Source: Sphingomonadales bacterium
Lineage (GTDB): Bacteria; Pseudomonadota; Alphaproteobacteria; Sphingomonadales; Sphingomonadaceae
Length of the DNA stretch: 23,546 nt
Direction of reading: 5' to 3'
Assembly: GCA_018971065.1 (NCBI GenBank)
Contig: JAGWVC010000062.1
Location: 1 to 23,546 of the forward strand
The translations under genes were made by a program, and so were the position numbers. Each line of letters opens with the position of its first letter. Within the stretch, counting starts at the first letter, position 1. Below, one piece after another: positions 16,759 through 23,546 of this stretch. The notes beneath the pieces were generated by a model that was not told the DNA's origin, made no database searches, and saw only the letters and a list, made by a program, of their open reading frames with translations.

Positions 16759-19302
16759 ATGAAGCGTCTTTCAATTCAATCGTGTGTATCGGTGATTGGC
16801 CTGGCAATCGCCAGCCTGTCGACGCCGGTTCACGCGCAGGCCGCTCAGGCCCCCGCCGCAGCCGACAAGGCCGCCGAAGGTGACTCGCTGTCCGAAATCG
16901 TCGTGACGGCAACCGCCGGCAGCCGTTCCAAGCTGGATACCTCGGTTTCGATCTCGTCGGTCGATGCCGCCATGATCCAGGATTTCCACCCGATGTCGGA
17001 AGGCGACATGCTGCGCCTGCTGCCGGGTCTCCAGCCCAACATTTCCGGCCCGGGCGGCAACGGCAACTTCGCGGTGCGCGGCCTGCCCGTCGCCACCGGC
17101 GGCGCCACGTTCGTCCAGCTCCAGGAAGACGGCCTGCCGACCGTGCTCTATGGCGACATGCAGTTCGGCAACAACGACTACTGGACCAAGTCCAGCCCCA
17201 CCGATGATCGCATTGAGGCGATCCGTGGCGGTACCGCCGCTACCCTGGCCAGCCAGGCTCCGGGTGCGGTCGTCAACTACATCAGCAAGACCAGCCGTTC
17301 CGAAGGCGGTTACATCCAGCTCGAAAAGAACCTGACCTACGATTACACGAAGGCCAGCTTCCTCTATTCGGGCAGCATCAACGACAGCACCTACTACAAT
17401 GTCGGCGGCTATTACGATGTCGGCCACGGCCCCTGGCACACCGGCTACAACCTCAGCAATTCCTACCTGATCAAGGGCAACATCACCAAGGAGTTCGCCG
17501 ACAACAAGGGCTACTTCCGCCTGCTGTTCAAGGCGCAGGACACGCGTGAGCCCAACACGCAGGGCGGCATCGCCTGCGGCAAGCTGTCCGGCGGCAAGGT
17601 CACCGGCCTGACCACGTGCCCGGGCTTCGATGCGCGCAAGGCGTCGAACTTCTCGCTCTACAACACCAACGTCAACTACATCGACTTCAACAGCGGCGGT
17701 CTCGCCCAGCACCCGCTGGACGGCATCACCACCAAGGCGAAGTCGATCCAGGCGCAGTTGCACTACAAGTTCGACAATGGCCTGACCGTTGACAACAACG
17801 CCCGCTATACCAGCATGAGCGGCGGTTTCGCATCCAACTTCCTCAGCGTCAGCCCGATCAGCGGCCTGATCGGTTCGACCGTGAACGGCGGCGTCGTGGC
17901 TCGCGCGGTCTATGCTGCCGGCCCGCAGAAGGGCCAGAACGTTGCCGAAGCCTATTACGACAACAACGTGCAGGTCTGGACCCGCATCCGCGACGTCGGC
18001 AGCTTCGTCAATGACACGAAGCTGAGCTGGAACGGCGATCTGGGCACGGTCAAGGCCAGCCTTACCGCCGGCTGGTTCTACATGAACCAGAAGATCGCGA
18101 TGGATTGGCATCCCAACCAGTTCAATTCGTCGATCTCGCCGAATTCCTCGCCGATCGACCTGCTGAACTCGGCCGGCGCGCTGCTCAGCGCCAACGGCTT
18201 CACCGGCTACAACAACAACTGGGGCGGCTGCTGCGCGCGTACCTACGACTACGCCTTTACCGACAACGCGCCCTATGCCGACCTGATCCTCGATGCCGGC
18301 AAGTTCGAGCTGGACGCGTCGATCCGTCACGACATCAATCATGGTTCTGGCTCGGGCACCAACGCCAACCCGGTCACCGGCAATGCCGTCACGCACACGA
18401 TCGTCCAGTCGGCGGTCAATCCGGTTACCGGCGCTTCGCAGAACGTCGCCATTCCGTACTATCTGCCTGATGGTGCGACCGAAGTGATGAACTACACCGT
18501 GCCGCTGACCTCGTGGTCGGTGGGCGCCAGCTACAAGGCGATGGACAACCTCAACCTGTTCGTCCGCGCCTCGAAGGGCACCCGCTTCAACGCCGATCGC
18601 ATGTCGTTCAACGGCTACTTCAACGCCGATGGCACGCTGAACACCGCCGGCAAGACCGCTGCGGCCGACTATGTCTACCAGTATGAAATCGGCCTGAAGA
18701 ACCGCGGCACCATCGGCGCGGCGCGCTACACGGTCGAACTGACCCTGTATCACAGCCACTTCAACATCACGACCTACGAGCTCAGCCAGACGGTCTGCCC
18801 GATCGTGACCGGCAGCGCGACCACGTTCACCTGCATCGTCTCGGACAAGTACAAGACGACCGGTGCGGAGTTCTATGGCACGCTGAACCTGGGCGGTTTC
18901 AACCTCCTCGCCAACCTCACCTACAACAAGGCGAAGAAGCAGCCCTCCGGTCCCAACACGGTCTATGCCCGGTCGAACAACATTCCCGACCTGTCGTACA
19001 CGCTGGCGGCCAACTACAACGTCACCAGGCAACTGTCGCTGGGTGCGGACCTGACCGGCGTGACCAGCACGCTCGACGGCGCCGGCAACCAGTGGCCGGG
19101 TGGGACGGTGTTCGGTGCCAACGTCAAGATCCGTCCGGTCGACAATCTCCAGATCGGCGTGAACGTCTACAACCTGTTCAACAAGCTGACCCCGCTGGGG
19201 CCGGCCGGAACCGACTTCTCGACCGGCGGCGGCGGCTTCATCGGCGGCATTTCGCCGGTGCTGGGCCGCAGCTTCACCGCCTCGGCGAAGTTCAACTTCT
19301 AA
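16759..19302 (+). CDS. TonB-dependent outer-membrane receptor 3
   Basis: The 847-residue product has a signal peptide ending near VHA (residue 26), SEIVVTATAG at 45-54, and a plug with FAVRGLP (104-110) and IRGGTAATLASQAPGAVVNY (155-174). It ends in KFNF. The plug is distinct from receptors 1 and 2. I prefer the ATG at 16759, 7 bases after GGGAG, over 16756 or the ATG at 16708 that would delay the signal peptide. It is followed by a strong terminator, then the halogenase-family gene. Receptor plus tryptophan-halogenase neighbourhoods recur in carbohydrate-linked TonB loci of Caulobacterales, Xanthomonadales and Sphingomonadales, so a glycan or plant metabolite is a plausible ligand. The 176-base upstream region has a TTGACA at 16673 but no clear -10. 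Confidence 0.92.
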   Translation: MKRLSIQSCVSVIGLAIASLSTPVHAQAAQAPAAADKAAEGDSLSEIVVTATAGSRSKLDTSVSISSVDAAMIQDFHPMSEGDMLRLLPGLQPNISGPGGNGNFAVRGLPVATGGATFVQLQEDGLPTVLYGDMQFGNNDYWTKSSPTDDRIEAIRGGTAATLASQAPGAVVNYISKTSRSEGGYIQLEKNLTYDYTKASFLYSGSINDSTYYNVGGYYDVGHGPWHTGYNLSNSYLIKGNITKEFADNKGYFRLLFKAQDTREPNTQGGIACGKLSGGKVTGLTTCPGFDARKASNFSLYNTNVNYIDFNSGGLAQHPLDGITTKAKSIQAQLHYKFDNGLTVDNNARYTSMSGGFASNFLSVSPISGLIGSTVNGGVVARAVYAAGPQKGQNVAEAYYDNNVQVWTRIRDVGSFVNDTKLSWNGDLGTVKASLTAGWFYMNQKIAMDWHPNQFNSSISPNSSPIDLLNSAGALLSANGFTGYNNNWGGCCARTYDYAFTDNAPYADLILDAGKFELDASIRHDINHGSGSGTNANPVTGNAVTHTIVQSAVNPVTGASQNVAIPYYLPDGATEVMNYTVPLTSWSVGASYKAMDNLNLFVRASKGTRFNADRMSFNGYFNADGTLNTAGKTAAADYVYQYEIGLKNRGTIGAARYTVELTLYHSHFNITTYELSQTVCPIVTGSATTFTCIVSDKYKTTGAEFYGTLNLGGFNLLANLTYNKAKKQPSGPNTVYARSNNIPDLSYTLAANYNVTRQLSLGADLTGVTSTLDGAGNQWPGGTVFGANVKIRPVDNLQIGVNVYNLFNKLTPLGPAGTDFSTGGGGFIGGISPVLGRSFTASAKFNF

Positions 19303-19334
19303 GGCAGGCTGCCCGATCGGGTTGCAATCGGGTG

Positions 19335-19368
19335 GGGCGGGCCGGGGGAAACCCTGGTCCGCCCTTTT
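19335..19368 (+). terminator. Intrinsic terminator after TonB receptor 3
   Basis: GGGCGGGCC and GGTCCGCCC pair over 9 bp with one G-U, and TTTT follows at once. This is the most standard rho-independent terminator in the window. A smaller hairpin (CCCGAT/ATCGGG, 19312-19332) precedes it. It separates receptor 3 from the halogenase-family gene 50 bases downstream, implying a separate promoter or partial read-through. Confidence 0.85.
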
Positions 19369-19418
19369 GCCTTGTGGCAGCGCAACGAGTACATTTTCAG
19401 GCGCAAGGAAGGGATGTC

Positions 19419-20927
19419 ATGACAGGCGATCGCAGGATCAGGTCGATACTCATCGTCGGCGGCGGTTCGGCCGGCTGGATGTCGGCGGCGATGCTTGCCA
19501 ATATCCTGCGCCACGATTGCCGCATCACGCTGGTCGAAAGCGACGAGATCGGCATCGTCGGCGTCGGCGAGGCCACCATCCCGCCGATCCGCATCTTCAA
19601 CGAGACGCTGGGCATCGACGAGGCCGAATTCGTCCGCGAAACGAAGGGCACGTTCAAGCTCGGCATCGAGTTCGTCGACTGGGGCAGCAACGGCAACCGC
19701 TACTTCCACCCGTTCGGCCCGCACGGCCGGAACTTCGACATGGTTCCGCTTCACCAATACTGGCTGCGTGCACGCGAGATGGGCGAATCCGCGCCGCTGG
19801 ACGATCATTCGATGGCCTGGCACCTTGCCAAAGCGGGGCGGATGGCGAAACCGTCGGCCGATCCGCGCAGCGTGCTGTCCACGTTCGACTATGCCTACCA
19901 CTTCGATGCCACGCTTTATGCGGCCTATCTGCGCCGCTATGCCGAAGCGCGCGGCGTCACCCGCGTCGAGGGCAGGATCACCGACGTGACGCTGAACGGC
20001 GAGACCGGCTTCGTCGAGAGCGTCACGCTGGCCGATGGCCGCCGGCTTGAGGCCGAACTGTTCCTCGATTGCTCGGGCATTCGCGCGCTGCTGATCGAGG
20101 GCGCGCTCAAGACCGGGTACGAGCACTGGGACCACTGGCTGCCCTGCGATCGTGCCGTCGCCATGCCGTGCGAGAACGCCGGCCCGCCCACACCCTACAC
20201 CCGCTCCACCGCGCGCGAGGCGGGCTGGCAGTGGCGCATCCCGCTGCAGCACCGCACCGGCAACGGCTATGTCTATGCCAGCCATCTGCTCGACGACGAC
20301 AAGGCGGCAGACCTGCTGAGCCAGCGGCTCGACGGCAAGCCGCTGGGCGATCCGCGTCTGGTGCGGTTCGCCACCGGCCGCCGCAAGCTGCACTGGAACC
20401 GGAACGTCGTCGCCATCGGCCTGTCCTCGGGCTTCCTGGAGCCGCTGGAATCGACCAGCATCCACCTGATCCAGGCGAATATCTCGAAGCTGATGGGCCT
20501 GTTTCCCGACCGGACATTCGACCAGGCCACGATCGACGAATTCAACCGCATCGCCGTCACCGAGACCGAGCGCATCCGCGATTTCCTGATCTTGCACTAC
20601 AAGCTGACGACGCGCGACGATTCCGAGCTGTGGCGCTACTGCGCCGCGATGGACGTGCCCGATTCGCTGGCATCGAAGCTCGATCATTTCCGCCGCCACG
20701 GCCGGCTGATCGCGCGCGAGATGGACCTGTTCGCCCCGGCGTCATGGCTGGCGGTCCACATCGGCCAGGGCAATATCCCCGAGGGGCTGGACCCGCTGAT
20801 CGATTATCGCGGCATCGATGCGCGGGATTACCTCTCGCGCCTGCGCGCCACCATGTCGGCGGAAGCGCTGCGCCAGCCGCCGCATGAGCAGTTCGTTGCC
20901 CAGCTTACCGGCACGGTGCCGGCCTGA
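19419..20927 (+). CDS. Flavin-dependent tryptophan-halogenase-family protein
   Basis: The 502-residue product is close to the usual 500-540. The FAD-binding motif GGGSAGW is at 14-20. The halogenase hallmark W-x-W-x-I-P is W270-W272-I274-P275. A Lys in TFKLG (Lys80) aligns with the chloramine-forming lysine of PrnA/RebH, and Glu344 in LEPLEST aligns with their catalytic glutamate. So the halogenation machinery looks intact. Family members need FADH2 from a separate flavin reductase; none is visible. The start at 19419 has AAGGAAGGG upstream; the longer open frame to 19092 overlaps receptor 3. The next gene begins 8 bases after its stop. Genes of this family beside TonB receptors have no established substrate, and free tryptophan should not be assumed. 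Confidence 0.92.
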   Translation: MTGDRRIRSILIVGGGSAGWMSAAMLANILRHDCRITLVESDEIGIVGVGEATIPPIRIFNETLGIDEAEFVRETKGTFKLGIEFVDWGSNGNRYFHPFGPHGRNFDMVPLHQYWLRAREMGESAPLDDHSMAWHLAKAGRMAKPSADPRSVLSTFDYAYHFDATLYAAYLRRYAEARGVTRVEGRITDVTLNGETGFVESVTLADGRRLEAELFLDCSGIRALLIEGALKTGYEHWDHWLPCDRAVAMPCENAGPPTPYTRSTAREAGWQWRIPLQHRTGNGYVYASHLLDDDKAADLLSQRLDGKPLGDPRLVRFATGRRKLHWNRNVVAIGLSSGFLEPLESTSIHLIQANISKLMGLFPDRTFDQATIDEFNRIAVTETERIRDFLILHYKLTTRDDSELWRYCAAMDVPDSLASKLDHFRRHGRLIAREMDLFAPASWLAVHIGQGNIPEGLDPLIDYRGIDARDYLSRLRATMSAEALRQPPHEQFVAQLTGTVPA

Positions 20928-20934
20928 TGCGGCG

Positions 20935-22302
20935 GTGACCACCGGGGCCGAACAGTGGCGTGATCGCGCGCGCGGCTTGCGGGCCGAGCAGCGAATGGTC
21001 GAGGCGGATGCCGCCATCGCCCGCGCCGCCAGCCTCGATCCAAGCGACCGTCTGACTGCCTTCCTGCGCGCGCAGTCCGCCTACGAACTCGGCTTCCCCG
21101 CCGGCGACCTTTACGCGCACGCCCGCCGCTTGTGGCCGGACAACCCCGACATCATCCGCAACCACGCGCTGGCGCTGACGTCGCAGGGCGATGTGGCCGG
21201 CGCCGACCGCCTGCTTGCGGACGCGCTGGTGCAATCGCCCGATTGGCTCGATGGCCACCGCGTCCTTTCCGGAATGCGTTTCGCTCGGGGCGACGGCCAG
21301 CACCACGACGCCAGCTTCGCCGCCGCCGTGCAGGCGTGCCCGCGGCATCAGGGCCTGTGGCTGGGCTGGTTCAGCACCATCGCCCAGCAGCGGGACTGGC
21401 CGCGCGCCGCCGCCATTCTCGACGCCGCCGCGGCCGCGCTCGGCGAAACCCGGCCCATCGCCATTGCCCGCGCCTTTCTGGCCAGCGAATCCGGCGATCT
21501 GGCCGTCGCCCGCGAACGCCTTGCCGCGCTGGCCGACGTGGAGGACGATTTCCTGGCCTTGTGCCGCATCCGCACCGCGTTGCGCGGCCGCGATCCGCGC
21601 CTGGCCGAAAGCCTTGCCCTGCCGCTGACGCGCACCCGCCTGGCCGGGCAGGTCTGGCCCTACCTTTCGACCTGCTGGCGCCTGCTGGGCGATGCCCGCG
21701 CGCAATGGCTCGACGGCGATCCGGTGATGGGGGGCGAGATCGATCCCGGTTTTTCCCCCGCCGAACTCGGCGAGCTCGCCGCCTTGCTGCGCAGCCTGCA
21801 CACCATGCAGGCGCCGTATCCAGAGCAATCGGTGCGCGGCGGCACCCAGACCGATCGCTCGGTGCTGCTTCGCCATGAGCCGCTGCTGATCGATGCCCGC
21901 GCCCGTCTGCTGGAAGGCGTGCGCCGGTTCATCGCCACGCTGCCCGCGCCCGATCCGACGCATCCGGTGCTGTCGCGCCCGCGCGACAACCTGCGGGTCT
22001 CCGGCTCATGGTCAGTGCGCCTTGGGGCAGGGGGGTACAATGTCACGCACAGCCACCCGGTGGGCTGGCTGTCGTGCGCGTTCTACGTTGCGCTGCCCGA
22101 AGACATCGGCGCGGCGCCGGCCGGCCACCTGCATCTCGGCGCCCCGCCGCCCGAACTGGGACTGGATCTGGCCGCTTACACCACGATTGCGCCGCAGGCA
22201 GGACGGATGGTCGTGTTCCCGTCGATCGCGTGGCACGGCACCGTGCCGTTTCCCCGAGGCGAGCGCCTCAACATCGCCTTTGATGTCGTGCCGGTGCCGT
22301 GA
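20935..22302 (+). CDS. TPR-repeat protein with C-terminal 2OG-Fe(II) oxygenase-like domain
   Basis: The 455-residue product starts with about 250 residues of Ala-rich helical pairs resembling degenerate TPR repeats. A C-terminal domain (about 285-455) follows with NVTHSHPVGWLSCAFYVALP, then WHGTVPFPRGERLNIAF. His372 or His374, His434 and Arg444 fit the iron and 2-oxoglutarate ligands of the putative 2OG-Fe(II) oxygenase family often found after tryptophan-halogenase genes; the usual HxD is HxH here. I chose the GTG at 20935, 7 bases after the halogenase stop, implying coupled translation; the ribosome-binding site is weak and no in-frame ATG fits outside the halogenase gene. Its partner could be the halogenase product or a protein bound by the repeats. 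It ends 15 bases from the convergent kinase. Confidence 0.8.
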   Translation: MTTGAEQWRDRARGLRAEQRMVEADAAIARAASLDPSDRLTAFLRAQSAYELGFPAGDLYAHARRLWPDNPDIIRNHALALTSQGDVAGADRLLADALVQSPDWLDGHRVLSGMRFARGDGQHHDASFAAAVQACPRHQGLWLGWFSTIAQQRDWPRAAAILDAAAAALGETRPIAIARAFLASESGDLAVARERLAALADVEDDFLALCRIRTALRGRDPRLAESLALPLTRTRLAGQVWPYLSTCWRLLGDARAQWLDGDPVMGGEIDPGFSPAELGELAALLRSLHTMQAPYPEQSVRGGTQTDRSVLLRHEPLLIDARARLLEGVRRFIATLPAPDPTHPVLSRPRDNLRVSGSWSVRLGAGGYNVTHSHPVGWLSCAFYVALPEDIGAAPAGHLHLGAPPPELGLDLAAYTTIAPQAGRMVVFPSIAWHGTVPFPRGERLNIAFDVVPVP

Positions 22303-22317
22303 TGCCGGGACTGCTGG

Positions 22318-23202
22318 TCAGCCAGTGGCCCTGCCAGCAGCACTGAGCACCAGCGCCAGCGCGCCCAGCAGGCCGGAATCAGCCCCCAGCCCCGGCGCCA
22401 CCACCACGTCATCGGCCTTGCCGACGAAATAGCCGGCGCCTGCCGCCGCGGTTTCCATCCTGACCCGCTCCAGCAGGCCCGGCGTGCCCATCACCCCGCC
22501 ACCCAGCACGATGCGGGCGGGTTCCATCACGGCCTGGAATGTCGCCAGCGCCCGGCCGATGTACCAGGCGATAATGCCATGCCCCGGATGATCGTTCGGT
22601 AATTCGCTCAGCGAATGGCCCCAGCGCGCTTTCACCGCCGGCCCGGCGGCCAGCCCTTCCAGGCAATCGCCGTGAAACGGGCAGCAGCCGGCGAATTCGC
22701 GATCGTCGGGATGGCGAGGGAGGCGGATATGCCCCATTTCCGGGTGCGACAGCCCGTGCAGCAGCCTGCCATCGGCAACGAAGCCGCCGCCGACGCCGGT
22801 GCCGATGGTCAGATACAGCAGCGAGCCGACGCCCTTGCCCGCACCCCAGCGCGCTTCCGCCAGCGCGGCGCCGTTGACGTCGGTGTCGATCGCCACCGGC
22901 CGTCCGAATGCCTCCGTGAAAGGCGCGATCAGGTTGGCTCCGGTCCAGTGCGGCTTCGGCGTGGAGCGGACGCAACCATAGCCGGGCGAGGCGCGGTCGA
23001 GATCGAGCGGCCCGAACGAGGCGATGCCGAATGACCGGACGGACACGGCCTGCGCCCGGAACCAGTCGAGAGCGGCCCCCAGCGTTTCGGCCGGCGTGGT
23101 GGTCGGCACGCGCTCGCGCGCGGTGATCCGGCCTTCGCCATCGGCCAGCCCCAGCACGAACTTGGTGCCGCCGGCCTCGATCAGTCCGTACATGTCAGCC
23201 AT
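22318..23202 (-). CDS. ROK-family fructokinase
   Basis: The 294-residue product begins with GLIEAGGTKFVLGLADGEG, the ROK phosphate-binding start. It has a catalytic Asp108 in AIDTDVNGAALAE, GTGVGGG at 134-140, and the ROK zinc site HPEMGH (153-158) with CPFHGDC (174-180). This arrangement is typical of ROK fructokinases such as the Bacillus enzyme, which make fructose 6-phosphate from fructose and ATP in the cytosol. The ATG at 23202 is 2 bases after the GH68 stop, and GGGAG at the end of that gene acts as its ribosome-binding site, so the two form an operon. The pairing with a sucrose/levan enzyme supports fructose as substrate over glucose or mannose. Confidence 0.93.
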   Translation of the reverse strand: MADMYGLIEAGGTKFVLGLADGEGRITARERVPTTTPAETLGAALDWFRAQAVSVRSFGIASFGPLDLDRASPGYGCVRSTPKPHWTGANLIAPFTEAFGRPVAIDTDVNGAALAEARWGAGKGVGSLLYLTIGTGVGGGFVADGRLLHGLSHPEMGHIRLPRHPDDREFAGCCPFHGDCLEGLAAGPAVKARWGHSLSELPNDHPGHGIIAWYIGRALATFQAVMEPARIVLGGGVMGTPGLLERVRMETAAAGAGYFVGKADDVVVAPGLGADSGLLGALALVLSAAGRATG

Positions 23203-23204
23203 CG

Positions 23205-23546
23205 TCAGCTCCCGGTTGCGATTCCCGCGCTGTCACCATCCAGCGCCAGGGTGAACACCGGCGCCGGCACGCCGCCGAATTGTGCCCGGCGCCAGGCGGC
23301 ATCGCCATGATCGTTGCCGTGCAGCGACGCCGGGTAATCGACGAAGCCGTGGACGGTCAGTTCCGCCGTCACCCACCAGCTATAGGTCTGGAACGGCGCG
23401 TCGGCGGGGTTGCCCGCCACCAGCCCGCTACCGTTGAGCGGCCGCCACGGCCCGGCGATGTCGTCGGCAACCATGCCGTAAAGCCCGTTCGGGCCGTTCG
23501 GGCCATCGGGCGCGAACACCTTGCGCTGGGTTGACCAGAACAGGTA
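23205..23546 (-). CDS. GH68 levansucrase/sucrase, C-terminal fragment cut by the window edge
   Basis: Only the last 113 codons are present. They read YLFWSTQRKVFAPDGPNG at the window edge, then GLYGMVADDIAGPWRPLNG and QTYSWWVTAELTVHGFVDY. This is the C-terminal part of glycoside hydrolase family 68 levansucrases of the Gram-negative type, which split sucrose to glucose and transfer fructose to water or a growing levan chain. The nucleophile and acid-base residues lie outside the window, so activity cannot be checked. The start is beyond base 23546. It overlaps the ribosome-binding site of the fructokinase, which would use the released fructose. Inulosucrase or plain sucrase activity remains possible. 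Confidence 0.85.
   Translation of the reverse strand, partial: YLFWSTQRKVFAPDGPNGPNGLYGMVADDIAGPWRPLNGSGLVAGNPADAPFQTYSWWVTAELTVHGFVDYPASLHGNDHGDAAWRRAQFGGVPAPVFTLALDGDSAGIATGS

Noticed and set aside
16771..19032. Long minus-strand open frame (753 codons) antisense to TonB receptor 3.
   Set aside because: No recognisable family, skewed composition, and fully covered by the receptor gene.
20927..20929. ATG overlapping the halogenase stop codon (TGATG) as a start for the TPR-2OG gene.
   Set aside because: It is in the wrong frame and meets a stop after two further codons; the GTG at 20935 is in frame.
1..23546. Search for CRISPR arrays, tRNA or rRNA genes, insertion-sequence ends, toxin-antitoxin pairs and phage genes.
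   Set aside because: No repeated spacer pattern, no tRNA-like cloverleaf and no transposase, integrase or phage-like protein was seen; the gaps are short and mostly explained by hairpins and ribosome-binding sites.

Overview
The window is GC-rich DNA (roughly 65% by eye) from an alphaproteobacterium, most likely a sphingomonad of the Novosphingobium/Sphingobium type. The basis is three large TonB-dependent receptors (TBDRs), a cytochrome P450, a Rieske oxygenase, CaiB-type CoA chemistry, TetR regulators and a tryptophan-halogenase-family gene next to a TBDR. No database search was possible, so the taxon is an inference. I see no rRNA, tRNA, CRISPR array, insertion sequence or phage gene. No gene-free stretch exceeds 300 bases; the longest is the 238-base divergent region at 1653-1890.

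Layout. (A) Positions 1-3706 hold an acid-activation and oxidation block. On the minus strand are a P450 and, downstream of it, the start of an AMP-binding acyl-CoA synthetase cut by the window edge. Divergently, on the plus strand, are a left-handed beta-helix protein (gamma-carbonic-anhydrase/CaiE/PaaY-like) and a family III CoA transferase (CaiB/BaiF). (B) Positions 3748-5103 hold two tandem minus-strand TetR regulators. (C) Positions 5288-12283 hold TBDR 1, a possibly Tat-exported type-B carboxylesterase, and TBDR 2, all on plus. (D) On the minus strand, 12370-14506 encodes a KshA-like Rieske oxygenase followed by a Tas-like aldo/keto reductase. Divergent from it at 14720-16582 is a QuiC1-like two-domain 3-dehydroshikimate dehydratase/HPPD-like protein. 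A perfect 18-base palindrome lies between them. (E) Positions 16759-22302, on plus, hold TBDR 3, a flavin-dependent tryptophan-halogenase-family protein and a TPR plus 2OG-Fe(II) oxygenase-type protein. (F) Positions 22318-23546, on minus, hold the 3' end of a GH68 levansucrase/sucrase and a ROK fructokinase almost abutting it.

How the parts may work together. This is mostly inference. Receptors import plant- or terpenoid-like compounds, an exported esterase cleaves ester conjugates, the P450 and Rieske enzymes hydroxylate, and the CoA ligase/CoA transferase pair activates acids. QuiC1 would take 3-dehydroshikimate to protocatechuate. GH68 and fructokinase form a sucrose/fructan branch. The least understood unit is the TBDR 3, halogenase and TPR-2OG oxygenase cassette: the halogenase keeps its recognisable catalytic residues but its substrate is unknown. 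Neither oxygenase has a ferredoxin or reductase partner inside the window.
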